NCBI GenBank assembly: GCA_948099385.1 | Contig: CANUEZ040000129.1 | Location: 7,012,501-7,076,500, forward strand | DNA: 64,000 bases | Source of the DNA: Fasciola hepatica | Taxonomy: Eukaryota; Platyhelminthes; Trematoda; Plagiorchiida; Fasciolidae | Direction: 5' to 3' | Shown here: positions 34,136 through 45,651 of the stretch, piece by piece | Numbering within the stretch: the stretch's first letter is position 1 | How the letters are laid out: the number at the start of each line of letters is the position of its first letter | Position numbers and translations under genes: made by a program | Notes under the pieces: model-generated | What the model saw: the letters and a program-made list of their open reading frames with translations, nothing else | Told to the model about the DNA's origin: nothing | Database searches by the model: none

Positions 34136-36125
34136 AATAGGTAGACGCCTTGGGGTCAGCGTAAAAAGGAAGGATTGAGTATGCTGATCTGAACCAGCAT
34201 AAGCACTCAGGAAGTCTAAAATTCCAGGTCAGACGGTCTTGTTGACCGGGGTAAATTGGGATGTAAACATGAGGCGGGAAAAAATAGATAAGTCCACTGG
34301 GGAGTCAAATGGTTATGGTGAATATCACCGAAAGGCTTTTAATACGGGAAGAATTAGAAAACAATGAGGAGCTGCTTTGGACAAAGCGCAAGTGAACGGA
34401 AGACTGTCGACAAAGACGGAGGGAAGCAGCCGTTAAATAAAGCGCCCGAAAAGTTGGTAATGGTTGATGGATGACAACTCAAGTAAGCAAATCCTCTGAA
34501 AATGATTCCTCACCGGGATAGAGTCTGTAAAATTTGTAAAAAGAAAGTGGATCGATGGGGACAGTTAACTTGGAGCGGTGGACTTTCTCCATATGGCAGC
34601 GGAGAACGAGAAGGGGCAGGGTCTGCTCGGTTCAGTTCGGTTCATGGGATGTGCACGGCGACGCGTCGAAAACATCTAGTCTTCCGCACCGTGAGCTTCT
34701 CTGATCTCTGAGGCTGTGACAGGCTGGAGAGCCAGGACATCTCCAAACTGATGGCGCGAAAAACTGAAGAGAAAAGGCTCCCAGCTATCGCGCATCAATC
34801 CGAAAGGTTTGCGAGGTCCTTTCTGCCAGCTGCTAGCAACTGGTGGCCAGTCATCGTTAGAACCATGGGTAACAAGAAGTTACTCGAGAATGATAGACTA
34901 AAAAGTGGTAAGATAGATGAATTGAGAAATTGAATAGCTTTAGCTGAGTGCGTTTGAAGAGATAAGGAGAGTGAAGAGGGAAACGTACGTGAGATTTGGT
35001 GTCACTTCTTGCCTTTTTCACCAAACCCCTCTGTTCTAATTACCCTCAAGCGGTTTCTCGAAACCCTTCGAGGCCAATGCAGCAGCTACTTCCTTCGGTA
35101 GTCTATTGCAATAGCTGACCACGCCAAAGGAGAAAAAGTGCTTTTTCGGTGGAATTATTTCTTCCTTCCGCCGTAATCTAATGGCTTCCCTCCGAACTAC
35201 TGCTTTGCCACTGTGTATCAACAACGGCCTCACCGCTCCACCCAAGTCGCCCATTCCTTCTCTTACCTAGAAAGTGTCCATCGGGTCGACCGGTTGCTCT
35301 CTACGTTATAGTGAGTACGCGTTCAACCTCTTGAAGCGTCGCTCATGGCTAGGCCCCCTCGTTTGAGAAAACAATCTTGAGAAAAATCTCCGCACCAGCT
35401 CCAGGATTTTAATGTCGTTTGCAATGTAAGTCAGCCGAGAATGGATATGATCCTCCAGATGGATAATAATAATGAAAACAACTTATTTCGGAGAAGCCCG
35501 AAACATTCTGGGTGCATGATCGAGATTTTACAAGCGACAGAAAGAGCAGACAAAATTCGTGAAAATTTAGATACGTGCATGACAAAAGTAGGATAGGTAG
35601 ACGCGGAAGGGGGGTTAAAGAAAGATAAAGACATGACAGTTGTACGCATACCAAAGAAAACTGGAAGAAGTTTAAATGAACTCAGCCGTCTATTCAAACG
35701 GACACTAGGTGAATTTGAGAGTCAATGTCAAATGAAGAATCCAAATGGCTTAAGGAGGGGCATTTGAAAGCCGACATATATATATTGGGGGGTAGAAATC
35801 GATATAAGTAACCATGGTGGCAGGAGTCATTGGAGAGAAAGGTAGAATGCTTAGCAAGTGATTAGATAGCAATGATGCTTTGCTGCACACCAGTAGGTGG
35901 TCGGCTGACCGGACACAAAACTCGATGTAAAACATGGAGCGGGCAATGCAATACGTGAAGAATGGGTCGGATTGCAAAAATGATTTGGCAGGATAGGACA
36001 AGGTAGATTTGAGGCACATATGTAAAAGGGGTGGACGCATATCATTACCATGAGCGAGATGATAGCATGAGAAATGGCCAGTGAAGAACTGCGGGATGAG
36101 TGGCGAATATGCGCACATATACGTA

Positions 36126-36168
<43 letters not shown>

Positions 36169-37617
36169 GTGGGAGAAAGAGGAAAGAGCAATGAGCAGTG
36201 GAGTGCTAGAAAAAGGAAATATCGGTGCTTGGAAGGGACAGGTAGGGTCAGATCAAGTTGTAAAGAATCAACTTAGGAATATCTCGATGAACTTTCCTCA
36301 TCAAAGTCGGACATGCTCGATCAACAGAGAGAAAGAAGGGACTTTGGAAGCACGTAAGCAGTGACGGCTGCTAGGATCAGTCCATAGAGGAGGTAAGGTA
36401 AAGGAAAGGGTCGAAGAGAATGAGTGAGAATGGATCTAATAATCTGATTATTGCAGGTGCGACCCGTGGTGACGGTCGAGAGTGGGATGAACTTTGATAG
36501 ATGGACTTGCACTATTCGGCGGGAAGATGATGGCGATGGAAATTGCTGGGGAGCTCAGAGCAAGTATAGATACAATGTGGCCGGAGTGATGTAGACTACC
36601 AGCGGAGATAGGTACCTTAAAGATGAGGCTGACTTTGGTGCGAAAATGCAGCAGCAGTGGCAGCGAACATTGTGGAAGAAAAATAAGTAAACCGGAGGTC
36701 AGATGAATCGGGTGAAGGAAAATCAAACGGCTTGGAACTCTAAGTGAAAATCATAAAGTAACGTTTTCTTTAGATGTAAAATGGTAAAGCGGACCAAACT
36801 GAGAGGCACACAGAAAACCCCCTTGAAGAGCTATATGCGGGACAGGAGATGAGAGCGCTGGCCAAAGAGACACAGGTGAGCCACGATCAGTCCGATTGCT
36901 TCACTACAGGCGAACCTCTGAGACTGAGAAGTAAGAAGCACCAGGACGGGTAAACCCGTGATGGAACAAGAGGCGCGAGAAATGTGTGCTTGTTGAAGCT
37001 GGGCTGATGGAACTGGAGAGCTGCTTGCCTGCAGGCAGTTGTACGAGTGGACAGAGCCGGAAGATGCTAATCGGGACACTGCTTAATGAGATGATTCACG
37101 GAGGAACCTCGGAGCCAAGCAGGGAAGATGTGGTTGTACTAAATAGATAGTAGATGTGGCTGTAAAGAATGCAAAGGCTGGAACAAAGAGTTCTAATGTG
37201 AGGATTGGTCATTGGTGCGTGTGAAACTGGTGCGTAATTGCGTTGGGCATTAGAGGGGAGGATGAGAAAGGATTTGATGAAACGGTAGGCAGTGAGGTAT
37301 GAGAATGCCATCAGTTAGCTTCACGAGCTTAGGGTGGCACCTGGTGAATGGAGACAAGGAGCTGGCAATGACGTCGTGAGTGGAAAAAGAAATATTGGTG
37401 GGGGTAAACAGAGTAAATTGGGTAGGTTGATAGTGACATCATGCAGTGAGGGCTGTTTTGGTGAGAGAGGATAGAAAGAAGGACACAATGGGTAAGTGTG
37501 CACGCGGTGATGGGACGAAAAAAATGGGAAGTGACAAAAGTGGTGACAGGAACGATAGGTGGGCTTGCCTCGGTGGAACAAGTATGGCGGGAGCGTGCTA
37601 TCCGCGACCAGTGATAG
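34136..37617 (-). repeat. Pyrimidine-rich (minus strand) LINE 3' debris
   Basis: The minus strand is strongly pyrimidine-rich throughout. At 35254-35036 a short frame includes SYCNRLPKEVAAA and GFEKPLEG, resembling the last residues of LINE reverse transcriptases (W(N)xLPxxVxxAxSxxxFK), so a second LINE end may lie here. An AT-rich microsatellite sits inside at 36129. No functional gene is supported. Confidence 0.4.
36129..36167. repeat. (AT)n microsatellite
   Basis: An AT dinucleotide run of about 39 bp flanked by ACGTATGC on the left and ACGTGGG on the right. Confidence 0.95.
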
Positions 37618-37792
37618 TGGGTGGGGATGACCGTGCTCTGGAAGCCCGCTTCGAGAAGCACTTCGAAGTGAACAAAGGAGGTGTGGCCCACTAGCCTAAT
37701 TGCCCTCGTACATCGCTGCAGATGGCCTGCTGGGATGATGAGAGCCAGCCAGAGCGGAGGATCTGACCGCACCCCACTCCGACGGGAATAGC
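37618..37792 (-). repeat. Conserved LINE 3' block, copy d
   Basis: The copy contains GTACATCGCTGCAGATGGCCTGC, AGAGCGGAGGATCTGACCGC and ACCCCACTCCGACGGG, which match the block at 61.7-61.8 kb in the same orientation. It lies about 0.6 kb past the end of the minus-strand RT remnant at 38418-39560. Confidence 0.6.
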
Positions 37793-38417
37793 ACGAGCGG
37801 TCAATGACGATTGTACGGTGGTAGAGCGGCCACAATAGGGATGTGTGGTGCAGGATTAATGATCAATTGGCCAACTCGTGAATCCCAAGGAGGGCATAGC
37901 CGGAGGGAACAGCGAGTGGTAGGCGGCCATACCGCATTATTATTCAGGTTTGCCTGATCGGGAGGCGGTCAGTACAGAGCCCGAGGCGGTTGATCTCCAT
38001 CGACGGTCACCGAAAAGCGAAGATAGTTGAAGGATGGCAGTCTGGATATGCCCCATCTGAGGATCAACAGTTAACAGAGAGAGGGAGAAAGAGCAAAAGG
38101 AGGCATGAGCTCATCAGCGCAGTAGGTCACTAGGACAAGTTGTGAGATAGCAGGGTGTGTGAAAGGCTACAACCTACAGCATTTTGTAGTGAGGAGCTAC
38201 GATAGGTGCAACTTGAGAGCACGAGACAGACAAAGACGGATTGAGTCGGGATGGATAAGAGACGAACGCGGGAGGGTGACAGAGTTATCTTACTGAAAGC
38301 AAGAGGTAACTTGGCTGAGGATAAGGGATGGTAATGGCCATAGTTCGTGGGTTTGAGGGGAAGAAGGGTGTTGGACAGGGAATAAAAGTAATGAAATGTG
38401 GAGCAAATGTGGTAGGG

Positions 38418-39560
38418 TTACAGAGTGAGGCCTCTTTCAAAGGCCAGATCGGCAGAGAAGCACTCACCGGTAAGCAATATAGCGTTTATTACAAATAAGT
38501 ATATCACAAGTGGGGGCCCACAAGCACTCTGTAGGGGGGAACTACTTAAACTAAAGGGGAGGTTAGTCCAAATTTTGGAACAGGCTGACAAAAAGAATCT
38601 GGGCCTCGAGTTAAGACTAAATTGACTGACAGGGAGCAAAAAGACACGATGACAAAGGGGGTAGAAGCAAAGGGCAGCGAATGAGATACGTTAGGATATG
38701 TAGACTTGGTTTCGGCCTGGCTTAAAGAGAATGATCAGGTTGATCCTCGTGTGACGAATCAACAGAAGCTCTATCTCTGCGACCTTACGGCGAGGGCGGC
38801 GTGTTGAGGCCACGGCTGCGCTCAAGAGCTCTTTGGTGAAGGCACGCTGAACATTCTCAAGAGGCATAATAGAAGGCTGTGGCCAGTGGCTGGAGGTTAT
38901 TGGCAGCATTCCAGGAATGACATTACAAGCGAGAGTTAGACAGGAAGGAGACTGGAGGATAGTAGGGAATATCGATGTACCAGGTCCTGGGTTTGTTCAG
39001 CTTCAGCGATTCTGGAACGATGCTTGCTCCGAGAGGCTGAACTTATAACAGCAGTGTACTCCAAGATCAAGAACCGTGGAGTGTATGAGGATGGGATGGC
39101 CGCCCATATTAAAATGTTTGGACGATACAATGGATATGTTAGTTAATATGAAGCATTTTTCTACACAAAATCCCATGAACCTTGGGGGGCACCGGGCTTG
39201 GGGAAAGGATGAGTGTCCTGATATGCTGCATAGGGCCGTGCATAGGTCATTGAGGTGGGGGAAGTACACAATTTTATATCGACGGCAAAGGGGAATGAAG
39301 TTTCGTGGCAAATAGGAGAGATTTCTTTCATAAATGGGGAATAGTAATGGGTCCAGGACACTACCTCGGATGACAACACCAGAAATGTGTTTGCCAGAAG
39401 ATAAGTGATCTTTGAGAGAGCTAAGGAGATAGCCACGACAGGGGGCGTCCATTATACCAAAAGATCAGGTTTTAGATACCAGGTGTATATGGGAAACACG
39501 GTCTAAAGCCTTGGACATTTCGAGGTACAGGACAATTACGGAGTTCCCGGCGTCAACAGT
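38418..39560 (-). pseudogene. Decayed LINE reverse transcriptase
   Basis: Reading the minus strand from 39560, VIVLYLEMSKALDRVSHIHL is motif A. It is followed by RGYLLSSLKDHLSSGKHI and SGVVIRGSVLDPLLFPIYER (motif B region), then a scrambled FADD region. Past that, LENVQRAFTKEL (38909-38691) and SKIWTNLPFS (38639-38418) match the C-terminal IENVQRTFTKKL and SQMWNKLPPN of the 62-kb copy. Order and spacing are those of a complete RT, but stops and shifts break it throughout. It belongs to the LINE whose endonuclease is at 40700-41300. Confidence 0.75.
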
Positions 39561-40699
39561 GGATCATAGAACATTGGGTAAGTTCAGTTGGCAAAAAGAA
39601 CGGGGGCGGGAGTTCAGAAAGTCATGCTTACCGGGGTTCAGCAGGATGTTGAATGAAAGATACTGAATGACGTGTTTTTTATAATTCTTTCCCTGATTTT
39701 GGGGACTACTGGGGTTTGGTTGGTGGGCCGATGGTTATCCGGGTAGGGTTGTGCACCATTTCCGAGGCGCGGAGTGAAAACAGAGGTTTTCCATTAAGTG
39801 GGGAAGAAACGGCAAGGCTCAAAGTTTGTTTATGTGTTAGGTAACAATAAAGGAGGGTCAGGACCACCAAAATGGAGAAGGGCCGGTGGGGAACCATCTG
39901 GGCCCGGTTTAGGAGAAGGTTTAATAGAACCGGCTGACTTTTCAATCTTCAGATAGGTGAAGAGAATCGATGAAAGAAAGGCTGAGGTGCAGGAATAGTT
40001 GGTGGGAGGAGGGACACCAGGGCAGTTGATAAAGGAAGGAGAGAAATGACCATTGAAGGCCCCAGAAATGGAAGCTGAGATATCAGAAGTAGAGAGGCCG
40101 CAGATGGGAAGTATGGTAAAGGTGAGGGTTAAGTGGTAGACCTTTTACTGGGCACTTTGTCTAGCAGCCGACTGCTTTAGGATGTGCTAGAGCGATGGTC
40201 CCTTGCCTTCTTAGATGCGGATTGGCCTTGAGGGGCAGCTTCAGTTGCAACTGGTTTACGAGCAGAAGGATGGAGAAGTCCCATGATCCAGCAGTTGACG
40301 TGCGATGAGGTTTTCGTTTCCCTCTCATTTTTAGCGGGGATTCGACGAAATACACTCGGCAGTGGTGGGTGCATAACTGGTGTGCATACCATCGAAGGAA
40401 TTCTGGACGCTCGATTGGCCGTGGCCATTACCTGTCCTGTGCAGACTGAACTGAACCGAACTGAAAGTAAGGTACAGCTTAGCCAGCTTATGCTGTAAAA
40501 GCGAGAGGGGAACTTCTGGTCTTGGGGCTTTGACCGAAGCACGGCTTAGTGGCTTTTAAGCAGTGTAGGAGGTCGGAGTACAGGGAGTTCACAACGATGG
40601 GGGACCAGGGTAAATAAAAAGATTTATCAGTTAAGGGAATGGATTACCATTCGTGCGAGAGTCAAGTTGCATGAAAGGAAGTCCGAACGAGGGGGAGGA
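39561..40699 (-). pseudogene. LINE linker between endonuclease and RT, unrecognisable
   Basis: This interval lies where the RT N-terminal region of the same minus-strand LINE should be. The minus strand is pyrimidine-rich, but I cannot identify motifs. Confidence 0.3.
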
Positions 40700-41300
40700 T
40701 GACTTCGGGTTGGAACGGCTGCAGCAACTGAATTAACACGAGACCATGCGGTGGTCACTACCCGGGGAGGGGTCAGTAGCCTGAGTATCCATGCCAGGAA
40801 TATCAAAGGAGAATACTAGGTCCAACATGTTGTTCCTCCTTATAGGAAAGGAGAAATGTTATGTCCGCCCAACGAGAGGGACACGGAGAAGGAAGGTGGG
40901 GAGAGCCGGAGGACCCGTATAAGGGAACCGGCAAAATAGAGGGAGGTTAAAGTCACCCTCAATAATTTTTGCACTGGCAGGATAGTCAAACGGAGCTTAA
41001 AAGACATCCCCGGCAGAGTCAATTTTCGTAAGCTGCAGGCCCGGCAGGAAGAGGACGCAGCCAAAGAGGATGTTCTGGCAGCTAAGGGGAGTAGATAGCC
41101 ATAGTGATTCATCAATAAAAAGAGAAGGGTGATCACTGACGCAGGAGTGGACAATGCATTTGACAAGGGTCAAACAGGTCCACCATGCCTGGACCGACAA
41201 GTGTCGGAGAAGCATTGAAACCCAGTTGTGGGAATAAGGCCAAGCAAAGTACCATCTGCCATCCAGGATTCGGTTAATGGTATAATTTCAGGGTTCGAGG
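40700..41300 (-). pseudogene. Decayed LINE APE-type endonuclease
   Basis: On the minus strand PASAKIIEGDFNLPLFCRFP carries the intact GDFN motif. It is followed by RRNNMLDLVFSFDIPGM (RGNNxLDLVFT) and GSDHRMV (the catalytic SDH motif). Upstream, frames around 41215 hold remnants of the earlier domain. These three landmarks in the right order and spacing identify an apurinic endonuclease-like domain. At least one frameshift and several stops interrupt it. Confidence 0.75.
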
Positions 41301-41700
41301 TAAATGCCGGGGATCGCAGATGCGATGCTTTCTAATTATTGATGGAGCGGTAGTAAGATCTAGTAGGTAAGAATTTAAAGTCAGGGTGTGAAAAGCTTTG
41401 ATTTACGGTTCCGGACGGTTGGGATTGCCGTCACGATGGGAATCGGGTATCAGTGGAGACAAGCGTCAGTAAAAGCGGGAGGGTGGGCGACTTTGAGCGG
41501 AGGACAGTAAATCGGCGTAGCGGTAATATGAGGCCCCGCCGATAGTCGTGGGTGATCAGTAAAACGTGTATGCAGAGACCAGCGACTTGGGCCGCAGAGT
41601 TGTCACGTAGTACAGGGTCAGGAGCACGATATGAAAAGGCAAGATATTTAGAATGTCAGTAGGATCAAGGCGAACAGGGGTGATTGCAAAGTGCAAAGTA

Positions 41701-44019
41701 CTAAAGAGCATGGCATCGAAAGGGGAGTGGTCGGTGACAGATTTGAGGAAGGTTATATACATGGTTCATAGGGCGATTAGCCACGTGGCCAGGGGTGCGG
41801 AGGGCACCAGTCGGGAAAAAAGAGTTCTTGGCTGCAGGTAACCTACCCGTTGGGTACAATCCGTATAAGGCTGGTGGACGCGCTTGGGAGTGGAGGTCTG
41901 TGGGTGAACAACTAGGAGGTAGTGTGGGGTGGGGATGGAAGGGGAGCGGCGGGATTTGGAAAGATATGGAGGGTCGCGAGGGGCGCGGGGGCCGGTAAGT
42001 GGGGAAGGAAGACAAATAGAGCAGGGAAGCGGGCTAAGGGTACGATCATGGAATATCTGCTAGAGTACGTAAGTTGTACTTCGGGATGAGGTGGAGACGG
42101 GTGGAGGAGATCAGGGGGGAACGGTGAGGGCATGCAGGGGCTGTGGTATGGAGGTTGTTGCCTGGGGGGCAGGACGGGATATAGGGTAGCAATGAAGATA
42201 GAACTTTAGTACTTCCCCTTCAATGAGAAGAAGGGAGAGGTAGTGGGAGCGTGGGTGGGGCAGAGGAAGGGTGTATGTCACTGGTATGGCTTAGGTTACC
42301 CCCACTTGTGGGAGTGGTGGCTTTAGACGAGGCTGGATGATGGCTCAACCGGTTTCCGCCCGCAGGGTCCGAGGGTACGCTTTCAGCAAATGTCAACTGG
42401 TAGTGGGAGCTTATGGGTGGAGTGGATAACTGAACGAGAGCAGACCTGGATAGAGTGCCAGATAGGCTCATAGGAAGCTTACAGGGGCACTTGTGAGGAG
42501 CACCTCGAAATGGCGCCTCTGAGCTCACACCAGATGGGTAGTTTGCAGGGTCAATAGAGCGAGAGCTGCTGTTGATTGCTGTTGTCAGCGGCTTAGAGGG
42601 CCGATGGGAAGCAGCACGGTGGGGTTTGGTGGTAGTACCAGGGTCCTGTTTTTACATCGAAGTTGAGATGAGGGAGCACGGTATTGATACTGATGTAGCT
42701 TGCCGTTTTGGGACATGTGGTCGGAGGGTTAAAGCCACTGGACGTAACGGCTACTGGGAGAAACGGTAGTAAGGGAAGTTTGTGTGGAAGTGGAGAGTTA
42801 GACATAGCCGTGTCGACAGTCTGCAGGTAGGCAGAATGGGTCACTGCACCCGCCGGTGGGATCTTGCCAGTGGGGCTTTGGGTACCTTTGTGTCGTCGCC
42901 AGTGGGGCCAATGTGCATGGACAGGGCGGAATTGCTTTTCAGTGATCGAAATATTTCCAGCTGATGGAAGGTTTTATGAGGGAATATCCCAAAACAGCGA
43001 ACTGGCAGCAACTGTCGATTTGTTACTAATGAACCCCCCAGCTGTTAAGTCGTACGTGAATTGGAATAGCTGGAGGCAGCTTTGCCGCTGGTCACTGTTT
43101 GAGTAGCCTTTCGCAAGAGCATCTATAACGGGCATTATCGCATGAAATGAGTGTGTTGTGTCTGGCTAACGAAAGCGGTAAGCGGCCTGGAACATCAAAG
43201 ACTATGGTTTTCCCGGATTCGGCAATGCCGTAGAATATCTCAGTCGATACGGAGTCGAAGAAGTGTCCCACCGAAGCCAAGTTTTTGGGGCAAGTAGCAG
43301 CTACAGGATCAAGAAGAGTAGCCAAAGCAGAAATTGTTGAAAGGCTTTCATCAATCAGCTTGGTCTTGTTTTCAACACAATGAAACTCTGGTAGAAGTCA
43401 CTTGAACTGTTAGAAGCTTCATTGTCGATATCAATGAGGGAGGCAGAGCACGACTCAATTGTTGGGAGGGGTTAGAAGTGTTTGGATTTGCTAACTTCAG
43501 CGATTCGGATTTTCCCAGCACTGGTTGAGGACCGGGAGGGCGTGACAGGGCAGAAAGTTCGGTGAAGGCAAGGAGGTAGTAGGAAGTCCGTCGATCAAAT
43601 AGAGACAGGCCAAACGTTTGCGCAGACCATGAGTGTACGAGAGATATATGCCCACAGGCCTTGCTATGATTTACGCAACAAGGAGGCAGGGGGAAGTGGG
43701 CTGTACAGTTTAGATTGGGAGACTTAGGTAATATGAGGGCTAGTAAGCTAGTGAAAGTTTGATGTGCTGTGGGGATGGATAAAATCAGCACAGGATACGG
43801 TAGGTACTGTGCTATTGTTTGAATCAAAACAGCAGGCTGTGGGAAGGGATGTACTTTAGATATGGTATTATTGGGCTGGATAAAATAAGAGTGCATTCTC
43901 ACGGGAGAAAACAAGTGATGACAAGGAAGGGAGCTACAGATAGTCAGAAACGAGCAGGGTAAGATCTCGAGGCAGGGCAGAAAACTAGGGATGTGCGCAG
44001 GTAAATGCCTAGGGAGCAT
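41701..44019 (-). pseudogene. LINE ORF1 region and leader, decayed
   Basis: Upstream of the endonuclease the minus strand carries Pro/Ser/His-rich open frames (42015-41701, 42528-42220) and a 215-codon Pro/Ser/Leu-rich frame (44019-43372). Near 43200 the minus strand reads SGKTIVFDVPGRLPLSLAR and CSCERLLK. This resembles the RNA-recognition-like part of LINE ORF1 proteins (SVIIxGVPE...A). The frames do not join. I infer ORF1 of the LINE that continues to 38.4 kb, giving an element about 6 kb long. Confidence 0.4.
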
Positions 44020-45099
44020 AAGGTAGAAAAGGCTTGTAGGCGGTGAGAAGTAAATGCGCTAGGTAGATGTTATGGCGGCGAGAATCAAGGAGGATTTTTT
44101 AGTATGGTATTGCAGAGTGCTTTAAAATGAAACAGGCAGAAAATATCTGAGAAAATCTGTACCAGTAACTAGCCGCAAGTTTGTGTGTTGCAGTGGCCCA
44201 CACATTTAGGTGACCATTTCGGGTTATGAGGTGATGTATGCTGAGGTAGACACTGTTATAAGTCGTAACAGTGAAAAGTGCAAAAAATGTACTAGACAAC
44301 CTGAACTTTGCTTTGGGATAACCCTGAATTAATTATGTACGAACGAGAGTTTTGTAAATCGGCAATAGAAACTTTGGCCTTCTATTCGCCACTGCTCTTT
44401 CGAGCTTTCAGAGAGATCTGGAGGCTTCCTGGGAAGCCATGTGACAAGGTTCACTTGGTTTGAAATCACCTCCCTGGGCTTTCTACGCTACTCGCCCGCG
44501 GAGTCACTATCTCCGGCCCGATAGCCCCAGGTGCCCCAAAGGGGGTATTCACCTGCCATCAGCTAAATGCGGGCATTTGTAGCTTTCAGTGGCAGGTCCA
44601 ATTCTACGGACAACTGGTGTACCCCTCCAGGTCTCGCTGAATGGAATCATCTGATATGGATACGACCACCTCGGCAGGGTTCGCAAATACAAAGAAGGGG
44701 TCTTCTCACCCCGCTGAGAAGTCCTTCACGACGACTGGAAGGAGTGGAAACCCCAGTGCTGAACCCCTGGTATGCTAGTTGGCAGGAAACCTACTTGAGA
44801 AAAGCCCCCTCCATCCTAATTTAGAAGCTTCACTTGTTACGGAGTTTCTGGTCCAGGTTGCAATTTGGGGGGAAGGAACTAACAGTTGCCAGATTCTCAA
44901 GCCGAAGGCGGCCATTTCCTGAGCCTATTATTTTTCGTGGCCAGGACAAAATACTTCCGCTCCGTCCCCTTGTCTAGTCTATCGGTCACCTATTCAAGGA
45001 GGTTTAACGGGTTTGTAAAGCAAAAACGAAGTCTTACGAAACCATGTTGACCCGATAGCACCAGATGGTTAGCCCTTACATGAGTTGTTACCCTGCCCC
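44020..45099. other. Unrecognised stretch
   Basis: Probably LINE debris on the minus strand between the RT linker at 45.1-45.65 kb and the ORF1 region at 44 kb. I cannot name any motif. Confidence 0.25.
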
Positions 45100-45651
45100 T
45101 CCATTTTTCCCATTACATTAAAGACTTATAAGGTGTGGCCTACTGGGTGGTAGTTCCAGCAGCACCCCTGTCTCCGCTGACCCCATCCGGTTTTCCGGGA
45201 TGACACTTTCTTCCATCGCTCGGTTATTCACAGCCTTCCGGCGTTCCACGAGCACATCAGCCAGTGGTGTCGTGTTTACCGGGGGCATGCCCATGAGCCC
45301 TATTCTTCTGGATATCTGTATTACGCTTAAGATAGTTTCTACTTCTTAGGCGTCTATCTGAGCATCCTCCGTGGTCGGCCCGAGGGTCACGTTGTTCAAG
45401 AGTTGACCCGGTACGCCAATGTTCACTCTGTAGACCTGTGATAAGAAAAGCATGAAGACATCCGCCTTATCAGAGCTGGCCTTCCCCTGCACTGGTTTTC
45501 CCTTACACTGTATACAGACACTCCTAAGGCACATTTTGACTGTGCGTATCTGAAGTACCACCGGATATTTCTGCACTTCTTTCGGCAAGCTATTTGTTGA
45601 GACAAGCCCTAGTCCTCGCAGCTTTATGTCCTGGGAAGTGTCCACGGCCAT
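45100..45651 (-). pseudogene. Decayed LINE, RT N-terminal linker
   Basis: The minus-strand frame from 45651 contains SSDKADVFMLFLSQVYRV. After its stop, VETILSVIQ and GLMGMPPVNTTPLADVL follow in the same direction. This matches the region between endonuclease and RT in CR1/Jockey LINEs (ADLFAEFFSSVY...GPDGLPP..LK). It is a separate element from the one at 38-44 kb. Confidence 0.4.

Noticed and set aside
43372..44019. A 215-codon Pro/Leu/Ser-rich frame as a host secreted or membrane protein
   Set aside because: It lies on the pyrimidine-rich strand directly upstream of LINE endonuclease and RT remnants and shows no domain; a LINE ORF1 region is more likely.
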